Counted from the stretch's first letter, positions 17,087-24,681 are shown. The stretch: 29,429 bases of DNA from JANLUX01 sp031366005 (GCA_031366005.1 JANLZB010000089.1:1-29429), one strand, 5' to 3'. A program made the numbers and translations. The notes: generated by a model from the letters alone, not told the origin.

Positions 17087-17812
17087 CGATCCTCTCGCCA
17101 ATTCAAAAAATACTTCATCCATAGAGTTTGCATTAAATTGTTGTTTTAAATTACCTGGTGTATCAAGCGCTCTTATACGACCATCAACCATAATGGAAAT
17201 ACGGTTACAATATTCTGCTTCGTCCATATAGTGTGTTGTAACGAAGATGGTAACTCCGCTGTCAGCAGCAGCATATATCAAATCCCAGAATTGTCTGCGT
17301 GTAACAGGATCTACACCACTTGTCGGTTCATCTAAAAAAACAATTTTAGGCTGATGCAGCACTGCAACAGAAAATGATAATTTTTGTTTCCAGCCCAATG
17401 GAAGTGATCCGACTAATTTATTTTTTTCGTTTTGCAATCCCAGTTGCGTTATTAGCGCTTCGCTTTTTGATTTTATATTTTTATCACTCAAACCATAAAT
17501 GCCACCAAAGAATTTTATGTTTTCTAAAACCGTTAAGTCTTCATACAATGAAAACTTCTGACTCATGTAACCGATATTTTTTTTGATCTGTTCTGCTTGT
17601 CTATAAACATCCAAACCTGCAATGTTTGCTTTTCCTGAACTGGGTGTCGAAAGACCACAAAGCATTCTCATAGCAGTAGTTTTTCCTACACCGTTAGCTC
17701 CGAGAAAACCGAATATTTCTCCTTTGTAAACTTCAAAAGTGATTTCGTTTACCGCAATGAAATCTCCGAATCGTTTAGTAAGATTTTCTGTTTTGATAAC
17801 TGTTTCTTTCAT
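17063..17812 (-). CDS. ABC exporter ATP-binding protein 2 (YbhF C-half-like)
   Basis: The 249-residue ATPase has Walker A GANGVGKT (38-45), Q loop in GYMSQKFSLYEDLT, a variant signature SLPLGWKQKLS in place of LSGGQ, Walker B IVFLDEPTSGVD and the H loop VTTHYMDEAEYC. The LPLGWKQ signature is normal for one of the two nucleotide-binding domains in YbhF-type exporters, so it is not a defect. In E. coli YbhF both domains are fused; here they are separate genes one base apart (stop at 17814, start at 17812). The C-terminal residues KRVESGE are encoded by heptad repeat DNA, so the natural end of the protein may have been altered. Confidence 0.93.
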   Translation of the reverse strand: MKETVIKTENLTKRFGDFIAVNEITFEVYKGEIFGFLGANGVGKTTAMRMLCGLSTPSSGKANIAGLDVYRQAEQIKKNIGYMSQKFSLYEDLTVLENIKFFGGIYGLSDKNIKSKSEALITQLGLQNEKNKLVGSLPLGWKQKLSFSVAVLHQPKIVFLDEPTSGVDPVTRRQFWDLIYAAADSGVTIFVTTHYMDEAEYCNRISIMVDGRIRALDTPGNLKQQFNANSMDEVFFELARGSKRVESGE

Positions 17813-17813
17813 T

Positions 17814-18779
17814 TCAGTTCTTTAATAAATTAATAAAACAGTCTTCAATGGTTGGTAAAATGGATTTCATTTCCACATTAAGGTGTTTGTTGTTTTCAAG
17901 ATGTTTCAATAAAGCGGCTCTTGATTGTTCATCATCATTCGTTAGAGATAAATGCAGGTATTCACCAAAAGTGAAACAGCTCAAAGTGTTCTGATAGCTT
18001 GTTAAATCTTTTAGCAAGCTATACAAGTTGTCCGCTTTGATTTTATATAATTTATGAGGAAAAGATTTTACAATTGCATCAGGGGTATTGATTGATAAAA
18101 CATTTCCGTGTTGTATTAAAGCAATTCTATCGCATAATGAAGCTTCGTCCATATATGGAGTGGAAACAACAATGGTAATATTCTGCTGCTTTAATCTTAT
18201 GAGCATTTCCCAAAATTCCTTTCTTGAGACTGGATCAACACCTGTTGTAGGTTCATCTAAAAATAGTACCGTTGGTTTATGAATAAGTGCACAACAAAGT
18301 GCAAGCTTTTGTTTCATACCACCAGATAATTTACCTGCTCTTCGTGTTTTGAATGGTTCTATCTGAACATAAATATCTTTTATCAATTCATAATTTTCTG
18401 CTACACTTGTTGCGAATACAGTTGCAAAAAAATTCAGATTTTCTTCAACCGTTAAATCAGGATACAAAGAAAATTTTCCCGGCATATAGCCAACATTATT
18501 GCGAATGTGTTTGTAGTCTTTTACAATATCGTGTCCATCAACTGACGCATTTCCGCCATCAGGTAACAGCAAAGTAGTCAGCATACGAAAGATGCTTGTC
18601 TTGCCTGCACCATCGGCACCAATCAATCCAAATAACTCTCCTTTGTTAACAGAAAAAGAAACATTGTCAACTGCAACTTTTTTTTCTTTTCCATAAGTCT
18701 TTGTAATGTTATTAACCACAATAGCGTAATCAGTGGACAATGGAGAGTTGACAGTTGACAGTGAATGTTCGCTATTCAT
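17814..18779 (-). CDS. ABC exporter ATP-binding protein 1 (YbhF N-half-like)
   Basis: The 321-residue ATPase has Walker A GADGAGKT (54-61), the signature LSGGMKQKL, Walker B VLFLDEPTTGVD and a switch region VVSTPYMDEASLC, in which Pro replaces the usual H-loop His; this occurs in this subfamily. A C-terminal domain of about 90 residues follows (HLNVEMKSILPTIEDCFINLL). The N-terminus is about 18 residues longer than the fold needs, and residues about 6-16 (SLSTVNSPLST) are translated from four heptad repeats (18761-18734). No ATG lies between the repeats and AIVVNNITKTYG, so the repeat is probably translated. It pairs with ATPase 2 to serve the two permeases. Confidence 0.93.
   Translation of the reverse strand: MNSEHSLSTVNSPLSTDYAIVVNNITKTYGKEKKVAVDNVSFSVNKGELFGLIGADGAGKTSIFRMLTTLLLPDGGNASVDGHDIVKDYKHIRNNVGYMPGKFSLYPDLTVEENLNFFATVFATSVAENYELIKDIYVQIEPFKTRRAGKLSGGMKQKLALCCALIHKPTVLFLDEPTTGVDPVSRKEFWEMLIRLKQQNITIVVSTPYMDEASLCDRIALIQHGNVLSINTPDAIVKSFPHKLYKIKADNLYSLLKDLTSYQNTLSCFTFGEYLHLSLTNDDEQSRAALLKHLENNKHLNVEMKSILPTIEDCFINLLKN
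18734..18761. repeat. Four-heptad block inside the ATPase 1 coding start
   Basis: Four consecutive words on the plus strand (TGGACAA, TGGAGAG and TTGACAG twice) occupy exactly 28 nt within the first 17 codons of the ATPase gene. The preceding bases TAATCAG are shared with a second copy ending at 18855. The identity between the two loci runs 31 nt (18728-18758 and 18850-18880 approximately). Confidence 0.9.
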
Positions 18780-18803
18780 TTTTTTTGTTTCCTTTTCATT
18801 TAA

Positions 18804-18899
18804 TTGTCCATTATCAACTCTCCATTGTCAACTATAGTTTAATATCCCTAATCAGTGGACAATGGAGAGTTGACAGTTGTCAACTATAGTTTAATATCC
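18804..18899. repeat. Inverted heptad blocks and 23-nt duplication of the HlyD gene end
   Basis: 18804-18831 holds four heptads in minus orientation. 18856-18883 holds three in plus orientation plus one inverted. They can pair through a perfect 16-bp stem, TCAACTCTCCATTGTC with its complement. In addition the 23-nt string at 18877-18899, which contains the HlyD stop codon and its last codons, recurs exactly at 18825-18847, 52 nt away. The second copy preserves the DIKL-stop codons but is no longer connected to the gene. Confidence 0.9.
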
Positions 18900-19807
18900 G
18901 CATACATTCCAATTTTCAGATAGCCATCGTTCTTAACCGCTATTTTGATTGCGTACACTATGTTTGCGCGTTCATCTTTTGTTTGAATTGTTTTGGGTGT
19001 AAACTCAGCCTTGTTGCTTATCCATTGAATCGTACCGTTATATTCTTTGTATTTACCATTTGCATCATCAACCAAAACCTTTACCTGTTGATTGAGTTTT
19101 ATTTTTGAAAGCTGATTACCTGTAATATATCCCCGTAGTATAAGTGTTGACAAATCAGCAATTTTATAAAGCGGTTTACCTGTTGTTGCCATTTCATTTA
19201 CTTCAGCATATTTTGCAAGCACTGTTCCATTTACATTATTAATAATCCGGCATTTTGAAATCTGATCATTAACCTGATCAATTTGTATTTGTAATGGATT
19301 TACCTGTTGTGAAATATTTTCTGTTGTGATTCCCAATGATGATTGTTGTGCCGCAATTTGATTTTTAATGAGCTCAACCTGGGCATTTATATCCTCCAGT
19401 TGTTTTGCTGTTGCCGCATCTGCCTGTAATAATCTGTTGATTCTTTCCTGTTCTTTCTCTGCTGTTTTCAATTGTGTCTGCAGCGATGACAATTGTTTTT
19501 TAATATCAGGACGTTGACTGAGTGTAGTTTTTATTTGTGCTTCCAGTTGTTTCTTTTTCAGATAGAGTTGTACACTGTCAATGTAACCGATATAATTACC
19601 GGCTTTAATTGTCTGTCCTTCTTCAATATCAAATTGTTTGATTAAACCGGTTGCTTCTGCAGAAACAATTGTTTCATTAGCTTCAAATGTGCCTGAAGCA
19701 TCGTAGTTATTTTTACCATTGTTACATGCTGTAAAAATTATAATTATCAATGTTGTGATGAGTTGCATCGCTGACAGTGTTTTTTTATTTCTATTGATGA
19801 AGGCCAT
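18884..19807 (-). CDS. HlyD-family membrane fusion lipoprotein of the ABC exporter
   Basis: The 307-residue protein has a basic N-terminus (NRNKK), a hydrophobic segment LITTLIIIIFTAC with a plausible lipidation Cys about 28, and then the membrane-fusion layout: GTFEANETIVSAEATGLIKQF (first biotinyl-lipoyl half), a long coiled coil about 75-185 rich in Gln and Leu, the second lipoyl half (NNVNGTVLAKYAEVNEMATTGKPLYKIADL) and a beta-barrel domain. It is the first gene of the operon, as YbhG is for YbhFSR. No TolC-like outer-membrane component is encoded nearby. The stop codon TAG is immediately followed by repeat heptads. In-frame start at Met14 is possible but would remove the basic residues a signal needs. 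Confidence 0.9.
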   Translation of the reverse strand: MAFINRNKKTLSAMQLITTLIIIIFTACNNGKNNYDASGTFEANETIVSAEATGLIKQFDIEEGQTIKAGNYIGYIDSVQLYLKKKQLEAQIKTTLSQRPDIKKQLSSLQTQLKTAEKEQERINRLLQADAATAKQLEDINAQVELIKNQIAAQQSSLGITTENISQQVNPLQIQIDQVNDQISKCRIINNVNGTVLAKYAEVNEMATTGKPLYKIADLSTLILRGYITGNQLSKIKLNQQVKVLVDDANGKYKEYNGTIQWISNKAEFTPKTIQTKDERANIVYAIKIAVKNDGYLKIGMYADIKL

Positions 19808-20181
19808 TGTATTGATCTTTAAAATTTCAATTTATTTTTCATTATTTTGAATTGATAGAAAGAAATAACTCCTTTTTATATTGCTATGAATAATATTATA
19901 CAAAGTAACATCATCCATACCGCAGATCACAATTTAAATCGGGCAGCTGAAATTTATCTTTATTAAAAAATTCTTCTTGAAAAAAGAATGATGCTTAAAA
20001 ATTTTTTTTTAAATGGAAGTAAGAGTTTCAATCAATTAATAATTTATTCACAATTAACTGATTTTACTGTTTCAACCAGGAAATCCCACTCATTGAATCT
20101 ATCTGATAAAAAATTGAGTATGGGATAAAAACTTCGGGTTTTGAAAAAAGAGTCCTATATAATGTGCCCTCTGAAAAATAA
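19808..20181. other. Gene-free AT-rich region upstream of the exporter operon
   Basis: No credible frame was seen in these 374 nt. They must contain the promoter of the exporter operon on the minus strand. The only near match there is TACTTTG at about 19905-19899, one base short of TAnnTTTG. A 6-bp hairpin (ATTCTT/AAGAAT) lies near 19970-19988. Confidence 0.35.
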
Positions 20182-20213
20182 AAAATCCGAAAGTCATTGA
20201 TCTTTCGGATTTT
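20182..20213 (-). terminator. Terminator of tRNA-fMet
   Basis: AAAATCCGAAAG (20182-20193) and CTTTCGGATTTT (20202-20213) form a perfect 12-bp stem with an 8-nt loop. On the minus strand it lies 11 nt after the tRNA and is followed by T-rich sequence. Confidence 0.9.
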
Positions 20214-20224
20214 ATATTGCTATT

Positions 20225-20299
<75 letters not shown>

Positions 20300-20314
20300 C
20301 TGTTATTGTGGGTG

Positions 20315-20322
20315 CAAATGTA
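20315..20322 (-). promoter_or_regulatory. Candidate -7 box of tRNA-fMet
   Basis: On the minus strand TACATTTG fits TAnnTTTG and ends 15 nt before the tRNA. The nearest upstream TTG is 15 nt away, shorter than the usual spacing. The left end of the decayed IS lies only 35 nt upstream of this box. Confidence 0.5.
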
Positions 20323-20356
20323 ATTTTTTTTTGATTGCAAAACTTTCATTTGCTAA

Positions 20357-20890
20357 GAAACTGTTTAAATTTTGTTCAGAATAATTTTTATGGAAGCAAG
20401 TTGAATCATTGCTTCGCTTGTATCTAATAAATATTCATAATCTTTTCCGAGCCTTGTTGTGTTTTCAACCAGGAGAAAGTTCTTTCTATTATCCAACGCT
20501 TAGGCAAGACTTCAAATTTTTTCTGTTTATCGGTTCTTAAAATAATTTGTAATAAATAACCGAACATGCTTTTTACTTGCTCTATAATTTCTCCTCTGTA
20601 TCCGCAAATTCTTCTTCTTACAGATGAACAAAAATATTTGAATTCGGTTTTTGAGTTTGGGTGTTAAAACGCGGAAGTCAGGAAAAAATTGCATTCCATA
20701 TCTCTCTTAAATCATTTTTTCGCTTGCGTTCGCTTTGTGGTATTAAATTTTTTATACTTTTCCACTGGGCATCTGTTACATCTGTTGGATACATTTTTTT
20801 GAGATTTTAGTCAATCCCTAAGAAAATGAGTCTTTCTATTTGTTTCCGATGCCCTTTAATCTTTTATTTCACATAATTTTAAACAGCTTC
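20357..20890 (-). mobile_element. Decayed IS5-family insertion sequence
   Basis: Inverted ends of 13 bp, GAAACTGTTTAAA at 20357-20369 and the complement of GAAGCTGTTTAAA at 20878-20890, have one mismatch. Both are flanked by a direct TAA (20354-20356 and 20891-20893), which fits the 3-bp TNA duplication of the IS1031-type branch of IS5. Total length 534 bp; intact relatives are about 850 bp, so roughly a third is missing. The transposase inside is broken. Confidence 0.85.
20365..20794 (-). pseudogene. IS5-family transposase remnant
   Basis: The start is typical: MYPTDVTDAQWKSIKNLIPQ, then KRKNDLREIWNAIF, where the frame runs into a stop and sequence is missing. The stretch that should read YLVKSGCQWRMLPHDFP survives only as LPRFNTQT-like residues. 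The C-terminal part reads KRWIIERTFSWL, the conserved region with the third catalytic acidic residue. A one-base shift follows, then RLGKDYEYLLDTSEAMIQLA and IKIILNKI, stopping inside the left inverted end. The DDE core is incomplete, so it cannot be active. Confidence 0.85.
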
Positions 20891-20965
20891 TAAACTTATT
20901 TTCAATATTTTGATTAAAATATTATTTTCAAAACCAATCACTTAAACTATTTATCCAAAATATTA

Positions 20966-20997
20966 TTTGGTTTATATTATAAACCACTTTACATTTG
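20966..20997 (+). promoter_or_regulatory. Promoter of the TonB-dependent receptor gene
   Basis: TTTG (20966-20969), 20 nt, then TACATTTG (20990-20997) is a full match to the Bacteroidota promoter. Transcription would begin about 21001-21004, only a few bases before the ATG at 21008, so the mRNA would be nearly leaderless. Confidence 0.7.
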
Positions 20998-21007
20998 CGA
21001 CTTGTTT

Positions 21008-23122
21008 ATGAAAAAATACTTACTTATCTACTTCATTATTTTAATTCCTTCCTTGCTGTTTGCACAAACCAAACTCAGCGGAACTGTAAACGATCCCAAA
21101 GGAAATCCGTTACCGGGAGTAAATGTTTTTATTAAAGACACTTATGACGGAGCTACCACTGACATTAACGGCCATTTCAATTTCAGTACGGATGAAACAG
21201 GAAAGCATACAGTTGTAATGAGTATGATTGGTTTTGAAAATCTTGAAAAAGAAATTGAACTTAATGGAACAGAAATCTCAATCAATACGAAGCTGAAAGA
21301 ACAAGCAAATGAATTAAACACAGTTACGGTTACTGCAGGATCGTTTGAAGCAAGTGATGAAAAGAAAATGGTAATGCTTCGTCCGTTGGATATTGTTACC
21401 ACTGCAGGAGCAGCCGGAGATATTTACGGAGCATTGCAAACATTACCCGGAACTCAACAAATTGGAGAAACAGAAGGTTTATTCGTTCGTGGAGGTGATG
21501 CAAGCGAGAGCAAAACTTTTATTGATGGTGTGCTGGTTGACAATCCTTATTTTACCAGTGTGCCTGATGTGCCGCAACGCGGACGTTTTTCTCCTTTTCT
21601 TTTTAAAGGGACAAGCTTTAGCACCGGTGGCTATTCTGCGCAGTATGGTCATGCGTTATCATCTGCTTTAATTTTAGATAGCCAGGATTTGCCAGATAAA
21701 ACAACCACTAATATTGGTTTGATGAGTGTTGGCGGAAACATTGGCCACAGTCATCGTTTTAAAAAATCAAGCATTGGAGTGTATGGTGGTTATATTAATC
21801 TTCGGCCTTACTATGCTTTGGTTACACAAAACCGGGACTGGAAAAATCCTCCGCAATCATATAATGGTTCTGTTATTTTTCGCCAGAAAACTTCTTCAAC
21901 AGGAATGTTAAAAATATTTGCAAGCTGGGCTGGGAGTGATCTTTCCATCTCTTATCCTGACCTTAATGATTCCACTCAATCAAGAAGAACAGATTTCATT
22001 TTGAACAACAATAATTTATTTGCAAATGCTTCTTATAAAGAATTGCTTTCAAAAAAATGGACCCTGTTTGCAGGAACTTCTGTGAGCTGCAATCGCGACA
22101 AGATTAATATTGATACAAATTCTATTATCAACCAAAATGATTTATACCAGGGACGCTTAACATTATCCCGTTCACTCGGTGAATTGTCAACTATTCGTTT
22201 TGGAGGTGAATATCTGATAGCAGATATTCATAACAGTTATACTATTTACAAAAGCACTTTCCATGACAATGACGTTGCAGGCTATGCAGAAGGAGATATT
22301 TACATCACGCATAAAATTGTTTCACGTGTTGGAATGCGTGTAGAAAACGCTGATGCAATTAATAAAGTAAATATTGCTCCGCGTGTTTCGCTTGCATACA
22401 AAACAGGTAAGTTCAGCCAGTGTTCATTTGCTTACGGAGATTTTTATCAGAACCCTGACTACCGTTATGTGCGTGATCCAAACAACTTAGGATTTGAAAA
22501 AGCTACACATTATATTCTCAATTTTCAACATGTTGATGACAAGCGGACTTTTCGTATTGAAACTTATTATAAGCAATACAATAATTTATTACGCACCATT
22601 CCTGATACAATGACGAATGGAACTGGATATGCACAAGGCATTGATGTTTTCTGGAGAGACAAAAAAACGATTAAGTATGCTGACTATTGGATCTCCTATT
22701 CATTTGTTGATACAAAACGTAAATACCTTGATTATCCTGTAAAAGCAACACCATCATTTGCTGCAACACATACAGTAAGTGTAGTGTTCAAATATTGGTT
22801 TATGAAAGCGCGCACTTCTTTAGGCTTCACTTATTTATTTTCAAGCGGACGGCCATACACTAATCCCAACACCGGTGAATGGTTATCAGAGCGAACAAGA
22901 CCAGTTCATAATTTAAGCTTAACAGCAAGTAAGCTAACAATGATAGGAAAACATTTTACAGTGCTTGTTGCTTCCATAGGAAATGTGCCGGGAATTAAAA
23001 ATGTTTACACTTATCGTTATAGTGATGATGGCATGAGAAGGCAGGAAGTTGGTCCACCGGCATTAAGAACTTTTTTCATAGGCTGTTTTATAAGTATAGG
23101 AGAAGACAGAACGGATGATTGA
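21008..23122 (+). CDS. TonB-dependent outer-membrane receptor (SusC-like, short)
   Basis: The 704-residue protein starts at ATG 21008; the TTG at 21002 lies at the predicted transcription start and is rejected. Signal peptide: MKKYLLIYFIILIPSLLFAQ. Residues about 22-95 are a carboxypeptidase-regulatory-like beta domain (SGTVNDPKGNPLPGVNVFIK, DINGHFNF). Residues about 110-225 are the plug (DIYGALQTLPGTQQIGETEG, LFVRGGDASESKTFIDGVLV). The remainder is a barrel rich in alternating aromatic strands. It is shorter than typical SusC (about 1000 residues) and no SusD gene follows, so a glycan-uptake role is not supported. The ligand is unknown. Confidence 0.9.
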   Translation: MKKYLLIYFIILIPSLLFAQTKLSGTVNDPKGNPLPGVNVFIKDTYDGATTDINGHFNFSTDETGKHTVVMSMIGFENLEKEIELNGTEISINTKLKEQANELNTVTVTAGSFEASDEKKMVMLRPLDIVTTAGAAGDIYGALQTLPGTQQIGETEGLFVRGGDASESKTFIDGVLVDNPYFTSVPDVPQRGRFSPFLFKGTSFSTGGYSAQYGHALSSALILDSQDLPDKTTTNIGLMSVGGNIGHSHRFKKSSIGVYGGYINLRPYYALVTQNRDWKNPPQSYNGSVIFRQKTSSTGMLKIFASWAGSDLSISYPDLNDSTQSRRTDFILNNNNLFANASYKELLSKKWTLFAGTSVSCNRDKINIDTNSIINQNDLYQGRLTLSRSLGELSTIRFGGEYLIADIHNSYTIYKSTFHDNDVAGYAEGDIYITHKIVSRVGMRVENADAINKVNIAPRVSLAYKTGKFSQCSFAYGDFYQNPDYRYVRDPNNLGFEKATHYILNFQHVDDKRTFRIETYYKQYNNLLRTIPDTMTNGTGYAQGIDVFWRDKKTIKYADYWISYSFVDTKRKYLDYPVKATPSFAATHTVSVVFKYWFMKARTSLGFTYLFSSGRPYTNPNTGEWLSERTRPVHNLSLTASKLTMIGKHFTVLVASIGNVPGIKNVYTYRYSDDGMRRQEVGPPALRTFFIGCFISIGEDRTDD

Positions 23123-23132
23123 AGGAAGAAGG

Positions 23133-23174
23133 CAGTCTTCAGTCGGCAGTTGACAGTTGGCAGTTAGCAGAAAG
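23133..23174 (+). repeat. Heptad array, CAGTYRR words
   Basis: Six consecutive 7-nt words begin with CAG, five of them with CAGT (for example CAGTCGG, CAGTTGA), starting 11 nt after the receptor stop codon. The phase is unbroken over 42 nt. This is a different word family from the TKGASAR arrays. Confidence 0.85.
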
Positions 23175-23205
23175 AGTAAGTTCATTAGAATAAAAATGGC
23201 AATTC

Positions 23206-23309
23206 AACAATAAATCAATAGAACAATAAAACAATAAAACAATTTAACAATAAAACAATTTAACAAGTCAACAAGTCAACAAGTCAACAATAAAACAAGT
23301 CAACAAACA
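23206..23309 (+). repeat. Octad array, AACAANNN words, abutting a start codon
   Basis: Thirteen consecutive 8-nt words occupy this interval: AACAATAA, AACAATTT, AACAAGTC and near variants, with only one word (ATCAATAG at 23214) departing from AACAA. The phase is unbroken and runs to within 10 nt of the ATG at 23320, so the array forms the whole 5' leader of the next gene. Confidence 0.9.
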
Positions 23310-23319
23310 AATAAAAAAA

Positions 23320-23961
23320 ATGAAAAAACTACTCACATTAATGATCGCAGTGTTAGCATTGAATGCTTCTGCACAAAATTCAAAATTTGAAAAAGCGATG
23401 ATGAAAAATGTTTCCATGATGGACACAGCTTCTACAAAAGAGACATGGCAAACTATCACTAACAACGTAGAACGCATGGCTGCAGCCGAGCCAAAAGAAT
23501 GGCTTGCACAATATTATGCTGCCTATTCAAACCTGTTGCTGGGATTGCGCCAGGCAGACAACACAACTAAAGACAGTTATTACGATCGTGCAATAACTTA
23601 CATTGACAAGGCTGATTCTATCAAACCTGATAACTCAGAGATTTATGCATTACGCGGCTTTGCTTTATCAATGAAAATCGGAGTTGATCCAATGAACCGC
23701 GGTATGACTTTAGGTCCACAATCTGGAGGATACATTTCGCGCGCAAAAGAATTAGATCCCACCAATCCCCGTCCATGGATGTTGCAAGGACAATCTGCTA
23801 TGTACACACCGGAACAATATGGTGGAGGAAAAGCAAAAGCATTACCGTTGCTGGAAACAGCTATTGAGAAATATAAAAATTTTAATTTGGAAAATCCTGT
23901 TATGCCACACTGGGGAGAGAAGAGGACGAAAGATGTATTGGAACAATGTAAAAATATGTAA
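23320..23961 (+). CDS. Secreted TPR-like protein
   Basis: The 213-residue protein has a clear signal peptide (MKKLLTLMIAVLALNASAQ). The mature part is helical with TPR-like pairs: EWLAQYYAAYSNLLLGLRQ, SYYDRAITYIDKADSIKPDN, SEIYALRGFALSMKIGV, SRAKELDPTNPRPWMLQGQS and ALPLLETAIEKYKNFN. The end HWGEKRTKDVLEQC is conserved-looking. It is periplasmic by inference, with no enzyme motif. Its leader is a phased octad array. It lies between the TonB receptor gene and a membrane protein/regulator pair on the same strand. Confidence 0.8.
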   Translation: MKKLLTLMIAVLALNASAQNSKFEKAMMKNVSMMDTASTKETWQTITNNVERMAAAEPKEWLAQYYAAYSNLLLGLRQADNTTKDSYYDRAITYIDKADSIKPDNSEIYALRGFALSMKIGVDPMNRGMTLGPQSGGYISRAKELDPTNPRPWMLQGQSAMYTPEQYGGGKAKALPLLETAIEKYKNFNLENPVMPHWGEKRTKDVLEQCKNM

Positions 23962-23973
23962 CCCTGCATACGA

Positions 23974-24037
23974 ATTAACGAATCTGTAACGAATGATACG
24001 AATGCTTGCGACAGATATTCGTATTTGATTCGTTAAT
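23974..24037. repeat. TACGAAT-box repeat with nested inverted arms
   Basis: ATTAACGAATC (23974-23984) is the perfect complement of 24027-24037. Inside it, ATACGAAT (about 23996-24003) pairs with ATTCGTAT. CGAAT boxes on the left arm are spaced 11 and 9 nt. The same spacing is seen in the copy at 24652-24681. The repeat lies 12 nt after the stop of the TPR protein gene. Confidence 0.8.
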
Positions 24038-24065
24038 CAGTAACCAACATTTAAAAAATTAAATC

Positions 24066-24656
24066 ATGGAAACAAACGAAAACATAATGACTGAGCAGGA
24101 AAGCTTGCAAGTAATTCAGCAAATGATTCAATCAGCAAAACAGGAATTTCATGACAAGAGTTTTTACTACTTGTTGTGGGGATGGTTGGTGTTCCTTGCC
24201 AGCATCGGGCAGTTTGTATTGATGTCAATGGACTTTGCACATCCTGAAATAGTTTGGATGCTGATGCCCTTAGGCGGAGTGATTACAATGATATATGGCC
24301 GCAAAGAAAAGCGTCACGAAAAAGTTAAAACATATTTCGATGAGTTTAACAAACATGCGCTTGTTGCTTTTTTGGTTTCGCTGTTTATTGTTTTAGGTTC
24401 ACAACAAAAATTGCAAATTAATTGTTATCCGATGTTAATAATGGTTTATGGAGGATGGCTTTATATTTCCGGAGGTGCGTTGCGTTTCAAAGCATTGATG
24501 GTTGGTGGAATGATCAACTGGATATTAGCTGTAGCATGCTTCTTTGTTGATTTCAAAATTCAATTATTGTTGCTTGCAGCAGCAGTGTTGTTAGGTTATA
24601 TTATTCCGGGATACATGTTGAAAATGCGTTATCAAAAAACGCTGGTTACTAATTAA
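24066..24656 (+). CDS. Small integral membrane protein
   Basis: The 196-residue protein has a soluble N-terminal helix (MTEQESLQVIQQMIQSAKQE, about 8-27), then four or five hydrophobic segments: YLLWGWLVFLASIGQFVLM, IVWMLMPLGGVITMIYG, ALVAFLVSLFIVLGS, and the C-terminal pair about 140-185. A basic cytoplasmic loop (GRKEKRHEKVK) follows the second. No catalytic motif. It precedes a winged-helix regulator by 63 nt; this pairing of a small membrane protein and a LDPLLHQQLR-type regulator recurs in Bacteroidota (recollection, not checked). The stop codon is inside a TACGAAT-box repeat. Confidence 0.8.
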   Translation: METNENIMTEQESLQVIQQMIQSAKQEFHDKSFYYLLWGWLVFLASIGQFVLMSMDFAHPEIVWMLMPLGGVITMIYGRKEKRHEKVKTYFDEFNKHALVAFLVSLFIVLGSQQKLQINCYPMLIMVYGGWLYISGGALRFKALMVGGMINWILAVACFFVDFKIQLLLLAAAVLLGYIIPGYMLKMRYQKTLVTN

Positions 24657-24681
24657 CGAATCAGCTACGAATGTTACGAAT
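24652..24681 (+). repeat. Second TACGAAT-box copy overlapping a stop codon
   Basis: The sequence begins ATTAACGAATC and continues with CGAAT boxes at the same 11- and 9-nt spacing as the copy at 23974. The TAA of the membrane protein gene (24654-24656) lies within its first bases. The two copies bracket that gene. Confidence 0.75.

Noticed and set aside
17814..18779. ATPase 1 or ATPase 2 as inactive because of an altered H loop or signature
   Set aside because: The LPLGWKQ signature and the STPYMDEA switch are usual in YbhF-type exporter ATPases; Walker A and B are intact in both.
19970..20150. A lost tetR- or tolC-like gene upstream of the exporter operon
   Set aside because: No frame or protein-like residue pattern could be read on either strand in this AT-rich stretch.
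21002..21007. TTG at 21002 as the receptor start
   Set aside because: It would lie at or before the predicted transcription start; ATG at 21008 gives a clean signal peptide.
21008..24656. A SusC/SusD polysaccharide utilisation locus
   Set aside because: The receptor is shorter than SusC, and neither a SusD-like lipoprotein nor any glycoside hydrolase follows.
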